From NCBI RefSeq assembly GCF_014860165.1, contig NZ_JACZKG010000032.1, forward strand, positions 59,294 to 123,293: a stretch of DNA of 64,000 bases, in the 5' to 3' direction. The position numbers and the translations under genes are program-made. This document shows, one piece after another, positions 60,172-64,000 of the stretch. The notes under the pieces are model-generated. The model searched no databases. It saw only the letters and a program-made list of their open reading frames with translations, and had not been told where the DNA came from. Each line of letters opens with the position of its first letter. The first letter of the stretch is position 1. Source of the stretch: Devosia sp. (lineage in GTDB: Bacteria; Pseudomonadota; Alphaproteobacteria; Rhizobiales; Devosiaceae).

Positions 60172-60726
60172 TTAGACCTGCATGATTTCCGCTTCTTTGG
60201 CCGCAAGGACCTGATCGATCTCGGTCACGGCCGCATCGGTCGCCTTCTGCACGAGATCGGCCTGGACGCGAGAATCGTCCTGGCTGATATCGCCATCCTT
60301 TTCCGCCTTCTTGAGGGCATCCATGCCGTCGCGGCGAATATGACGAACCGCGACACGGGCCGCCTCGGCATAGTTGTGCGCAACCTTGGCCAATTCCTTG
60401 CGACGCTGCTCGTTGAGCTCGGGCAGAGGCACGCGGATCACCTGCCCCTCGCCCATCGGGTTGAGGCCCAGCCCGCTGTCGCGAATGGCCTTTTCGACAG
60501 CCATGGCCATCGAGCGGTCCCAGACCTGCACGCTGAGCATCCGCGGCTCCGGCACGGTCACGGTCGCCAGTTGGCTCAGCGGCATGCGCGAGCCATAGGC
60601 TTCGACGGTCACAGGCTCCAGAAGGCTGGCGCTGGCGCGGCCGGTCCTGAGGCCCGCCAGTTCATCGCGCAGCGACGAAATGGATTTCTGCATGCGGGTC
60701 TTCAGATCGGAGAGGTCATAGGCCAT
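60172..60726 (-). CDS. frr: Ribosome recycling factor
   Basis: A 184-residue factor that splits post-termination ribosomes with EF-G. It begins [17 protein letters not shown] and has [41 protein letters not shown] and [16 protein letters not shown]. Upstream frame to 60822 lies within pyrH and is not used. A GGAACGAC ribosome site precedes the ATG. It follows pyrH by 16 bases. Confidence 0.97.
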   Translation of the reverse strand: MAYDLSDLKTRMQKSISSLRDELAGLRTGRASASLLEPVTVEAYGSRMPLSQLATVTVPEPRMLSVQVWDRSMAMAVEKAIRDSGLGLNPMGEGQVIRVPLPELNEQRRKELAKVAHNYAEAARVAVRHIRRDGMDALKKAEKDGDISQDDSRVQADLVQKATDAAVTEIDQVLAAKEAEIMQV

Positions 60727-60742
60727 TGTCGTTCCTTCCAGG

Positions 60743-61462
60743 CTAGATCGGCTTGCCGACGCGGGTCGAGCGGGTCGTCCCCGCCAGCACGCCCGCCAGG
60801 CCCGCCGCGTCGTCAAGAGCATATACGATTATCGGCATGGCATTGTCGCGGGCAAGAGCGAAGGCCGCCGTATCCATAACACGCAAGTTCTTGCCGATGA
60901 CTTCGTCATAGCTGACGGTATCATAGCGCGTTGCTTGCGGATTTTTCATCGGGTCCTCGGAATAGACCCCATCGACCTTGGTGCCCTTGAGCACGACATC
61001 GCATTCGAGTTCGATGGCGCGCAAGGTCGAAGCCGTGTCCGTGGTGAAGAACGGGTTGCCGATGCCGCCGCCCAGCACCACCACAAAGCCGTCCTCCAGC
61101 GCCAGCTTGGCGTCGCGGGCGGTAAACGTATCGGCGACCGAAGGCATGGAAACGGCGCTGTAAGGCTTGGATTTGGCGCCCTGCCGGGAAATCGCATTGC
61201 TCAGCGCCAGCGCGTTGATCATGGTGCCCAGCATGCCCATCATGTCGGCGGTCACACGGTCGGTGCCGTCGGCAGCGCCGGCCATGCCGCGGAAGATATT
61301 GCCGCCGCCGACCACGATGGCGATCTCGACGCCGCTATTGGCGACATCGGCGATCTGCTTGGCCACGGCCTGCAGGAATGGTGGCTCGATACCGAAGGAA
61401 TTGTCCCCTGCCAGCGCCTCGCCCGAAACCTTGAGGAGAATGCGTTTGTAGGCAGGTGCCAT
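60743..61462 (-). CDS. pyrH: UMP kinase
   Basis: A 239-residue hexameric kinase of the amino-acid-kinase fold converting UMP to UDP. Seen are [41 protein letters not shown] and [20 protein letters not shown]. An in-frame TTG lies two codons upstream, but the ATG at 61462 is spaced seven bases from AAAGGGG. The 205 bases between tsf and pyrH (61463-61667) hold no gene that I can support. Confidence 0.97.
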   Translation of the reverse strand: MAPAYKRILLKVSGEALAGDNSFGIEPPFLQAVAKQIADVANSGVEIAIVVGGGNIFRGMAGAADGTDRVTADMMGMLGTMINALALSNAISRQGAKSKPYSAVSMPSVADTFTARDAKLALEDGFVVVLGGGIGNPFFTTDTASTLRAIELECDVVLKGTKVDGVYSEDPMKNPQATRYDTVSYDEVIGKNLRVMDTAAFALARDNAMPIIVYALDDAAGLAGVLAGTTRSTRVGKPI

Positions 61463-61667
61463 CGGCAAACCCCTTTAACAGAACATGGTCATGGGGCACC
61501 GAATCCGGCGATGCCCGGCAGACCCTATGGCAAAACCGCCCGCAACAGAAGGCGTGGCGTCACCGGAACGTGAATAACGGCTGGGTAATTGCGCTCGATC
61601 CCGGCCGAATGATGGCCATCAGGGAGAGCGGCGCGCGGGCCCTGAGGTCCGCGCACCAGTCAGATGC

Positions 61668-62597
61668 TTACGCCTTGACGCCAGCCGTGGCGGCGACTTC
61701 GGCAGCAAAGTCGGTCTCGACCTTCTCGATGCCCTCGCCCAGTGCATAGCGCACGAAGCGGGTCAGCTTGATCGGGGCGCCAACGTCCTTCTCGGCATTC
61801 TTGATCGCGACGCCGACCTTGGTCTCGCCATCGATCACGAAGGTCTGCGCCAGCAGCGTGACTTCCTCAAAGTACTTGCGCATGCGGCCATCGACCATCT
61901 TCTCGGCGATCTCGGCCGACTTGCCCGATTCCTTGACCTGCTCAAGGATGATGGCGCGCTCACGGGCAACAACAGCCTGGTCCAGGTCTTCCGGATCGAT
62001 CGACAGCGGATTGGTCGCCGCGATATGCATGGCCAGTTGCTTGCCAAGGGCGCTCAGCGCTGCCTTGTCGCCGGTCGACTCGAGAGCCACCAGGATGCCC
62101 ATGCGGCCCAGGCCGGCCTTGACGGCGTTGTGGACATAGCTCTCCACCACACCGTCGCTGACCGAGACAACCTCGGTGCGGCGCAGGTTCATGTTTTCGC
62201 CGATCTTGGCGATGGCTTCGGTCAGTTCGGCCGAAACCGAATGGCCCGAGCCGGGGAACGGCATTTCGCCGAGCTTGACCACGTCGCCATCGGCGTCGAG
62301 GGCGAGCTTGGCAATGTTGCCGACGATCGCCTGGAACTGCTCGTTGCGGGCAACGAAGTCGGTTTCCGAGTTCACTTCGACGACAGCGGCCTTGGTGCCG
62401 GACGTAGCGACACCGACCAGGCCTTCAGCGGCAACGCGATCGGCCTTCTTGGCAGCCTTGGCCAGGCCACGGGTGCGCAGCCAGTCGACCGCGGCTTCCA
62501 TGTCGCCATTGGTCTCGGCCAGGGCCTTCTTGCAGTCCATCATCCCGACGCCGGTCGAGTCGCGGAGCTGCTTGACCATTCCTGCAGTGATTTCCAT
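61668..62597 (-). CDS. tsf: Elongation factor Ts
   Basis: A 309-residue nucleotide-exchange factor for EF-Tu. It begins [20 protein letters not shown], then [12 protein letters not shown], and has [27 protein letters not shown] before the ATG supports the start at 62597; the open frame reaches 62642. It follows rpsB by 71 bases. Confidence 0.97.
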   Translation of the reverse strand: MEITAGMVKQLRDSTGVGMMDCKKALAETNGDMEAAVDWLRTRGLAKAAKKADRVAAEGLVGVATSGTKAAVVEVNSETDFVARNEQFQAIVGNIAKLALDADGDVVKLGEMPFPGSGHSVSAELTEAIAKIGENMNLRRTEVVSVSDGVVESYVHNAVKAGLGRMGILVALESTGDKAALSALGKQLAMHIAATNPLSIDPEDLDQAVVARERAIILEQVKESGKSAEIAEKMVDGRMRKYFEEVTLLAQTFVIDGETKVGVAIKNAEKDVGAPIKLTRFVRYALGEGIEKVETDFAAEVAATAGVKA

Positions 62598-62668
62598 GGG
62601 TTCACCTCTTGGCGACCCCATTGAAGGGGCCGCATGGTTCAAATCAGAACGAAATCCGGATACCGGAC

Positions 62669-63442
62669 TTAGTTGACGGTTGGTGCGTCTTCGGTCGGCA
62701 GGTCTTCTGCCGGAGCGCGCTCGGAAGCACCCAGATCGGCGCCGAGGCCCGAAGCCGAACGGCCGATGCCGTCGATGGCAGCCTTGGAAACCAGCGAGAC
62801 ATAGAGCTCGAGGGCGCGCGAGGCGTCGTCATTGCCGGGGATTGCGTAGTCGACGGTGTCGGGATCGCAATTGGTGTCGACGATGGCGACGACCGGGATA
62901 CCCAGGCGACGGGCTTCCTTGATCGCGTTGGCTTCCTTGTTGGTGTCGATGACGAACAGGAGCGAAGGCAGGTTGCCCATGTCCTTGATGCCGCCCAGGT
63001 CGCGCTCAAGGCGTTCCTGCTCGCGGCTCATCATCAGGCGCTCCTTCTTGGTGCGCAGCGCCAGTGCGTCTTCGCTCATCGATTCGAGTTCACGCAGGCG
63101 CGAGATCGAGTTCGAAATGGTCTGCCAGTTGGTCAGCGTGCCGCCGAGCCAGCGGGAATTGACGAAATACTGCGCGGACTGCTTGGCAGCCTCGGCCACC
63201 AGCGGCGCGGCCTGGCGCTTGGTGCCAACGAACAGCACGCGGCCACCGTCAGCGACGGTGTCGCTGATCAGCTGCAGGGCGCGGCTCAGGGCCGGCACGG
63301 TCTGGCTCAGGTCGAGGATGTGGATGTCGTTGCGAACGCCGAAAATGTAGCGTTCCATCTTGGGGTTCCAGCGATGCTTCTGGTGACCGAAGTGGACGCC
63401 TGCTTCGAGCAATTGGCGCATGGAGAAATCGGGCAGTGCCAT
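62669..63442 (-). CDS. rpsB: 30S ribosomal protein S2
   Basis: A 257-residue small-subunit protein. Family marks are [61 protein letters not shown] and [10 protein letters not shown]. The ATG at 63442 is preceded by AAGGAGCAGCC, a strong ribosome site. It is the first gene of the minus-strand translation/envelope cluster. Confidence 0.97.
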   Translation of the reverse strand: MALPDFSMRQLLEAGVHFGHQKHRWNPKMERYIFGVRNDIHILDLSQTVPALSRALQLISDTVADGGRVLFVGTKRQAAPLVAEAAKQSAQYFVNSRWLGGTLTNWQTISNSISRLRELESMSEDALALRTKKERLMMSREQERLERDLGGIKDMGNLPSLLFVIDTNKEANAIKEARRLGIPVVAIVDTNCDPDTVDYAIPGNDDASRALELYVSLVSKAAIDGIGRSASGLGADLGASERAPAEDLPTEDAPTVN

Positions 63443-63922
63443 GATGGCTGCTCCTTGTTTACCGGTTGATGCCGCCACGAGGCCTTGCGACGGTTACCCG
63501 CCACCGGATGGATTTTCGGTCGCCCGAAAAGCCTGCCTCGTGTGTGAAATCGCGCTGACACGCAGTCAAACGCAGGGGCGATATAGGCGAAGACCGCAGG
63601 AAAGGCAAGCGACGTGCCGAAGTGCCGCCTGTGACGCGGTTGTCATGAAACTCGAGCGCTCTCCCTGAGAGCTGTGATGGCGAAGCGGTCGCCTCGAATT
63701 ATTGGTAGAAAGAGGCTTCCGCCTCGCCACCACGCCGGGACTTTGCGCGAGTCCGGGCCAGGTACGCTGTGTCGCAAGCGCAGCTGCCGAGTTCCCCTCG
63801 CGGACGGAAGCGACCTCCCGTCCCCGACCATCCCCACGCACATCACTCGTCATGACTGGGCTCTGCCGTGGGCGACTGGGGGAGTATGAGGGACGATAAA
63901 GGCGCGGGGATATGTTTTGCGA
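63443..63922. other. Gene-free region upstream of rpsB
   Basis: About 480 bases without a coding region that I can support; short open frames on both strands lack ribosome sites and family similarity. It should contain the rpsB promoter and leader. I see no tRNA or recognised RNA in it. An L1- or S2-type autoregulatory leader could be present but is not obvious. Confidence 0.4.
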
Positions 63923-63951
63923 TGTCATTCCGGCGAAGGCCGGAATCCATG
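63923..63951. repeat. Single 29-bp repeat arm near the window end
   Basis: Identical base for base to the left arm of the inverted repeat at 22946-22974 (TGTCATTCCGGCGAAGGCCG then GAATCCATG). No inverted partner is present in the 49 bases left in the window; it may lie just beyond. Confidence 0.9.
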
Positions 63952-64000
63952 CGGCGAACGGCCCTTGTACTGGATGTAGCGGCGAACCACGGACGAGACG

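Noticed and set aside
63560..63920. Possible small genes or tRNA in the region upstream of rpsB
   Set aside because: No cloverleaf or TPsiC-like GGTTCGAATCC segment was seen, and the short frames on both strands lack ribosome sites and recognisable products.

Overview
The window looks like chromosome of a high-GC alphaproteobacterium of the order Hyphomicrobiales (Rhizobiales). A Devosia-type organism is my best guess from gene order and protein style, but I cannot confirm genus. Support comes from the rpsB-tsf-pyrH-frr-uppS-cdsA-rseP-bamA-lpxD-fabZ-lpxA-lpxB run next to gltA and gltX, the trp-moaC-moeA-lexA run, and direct-repeat LexA boxes (GAAC-N7-GAAC and GTTC-N7-GTTC) typical of alphaproteobacteria. 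No rRNA, tRNA, CRISPR array, insertion sequence or prophage was recognised.

Layout. 1-6.8 kb: after a MYG1-family gene comes a plus-strand coenzyme F420 cassette: an F420-dependent glucose-6-phosphate dehydrogenase (fgd), the F420-0:glutamate ligase cofE, a three-gene ABC importer, and a second F420-type oxidoreductase. No other F420 biosynthesis gene is present. This is the arrangement proposed in Actinobacteria for salvage of F420-0 from outside the cell. Both oxidoreductase genes carry the same inverted-repeat operator just upstream. 6.9-14.1 kb: a minus-strand housekeeping operon (rlpA-type gene, D-Ala-D-Ala carboxypeptidase, tmk, holB, metG, tatD, MBL hydrolase). 14.3-19.6 kb: metH with a palindromic operator, a small CobW-like fragment gene and a patatin phospholipase. 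19.6-31.9 kb: folD, amn, eno, pyrG, secG, tpiA and accessory genes; folD has a leader with the layout of a transcription attenuator. 30-38.9 kb: ppiD-trpEGDC-moaC-moeA-lexA and a small secreted protein.

39-46.5 kb: a cold-shock gene and a lactose/galactose oxidative module: GH42 beta-galactosidase, SMP-30 lactonase, IlvD/Edd-type sugar-acid dehydratase, dgoK and dgoA. Together these would take a beta-galactoside to pyruvate and glyceraldehyde-3-phosphate, except that no galactose dehydrogenase is encoded here. 46.4-63.4 kb: comEC, gltX, gltA, then the envelope/translation cluster on the minus strand. From memory of related genomes, lpxI and dxr are missing from their usual places in that cluster.

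Short perfect inverted repeats of a related family (core CATTCCxGCGAAGGCxGGAAT) sit between genes at four places, one of them between trpE and trpG. Coordinates of starts were adjusted where Shine-Dalgarno position, gene overlap or family length argued for it.
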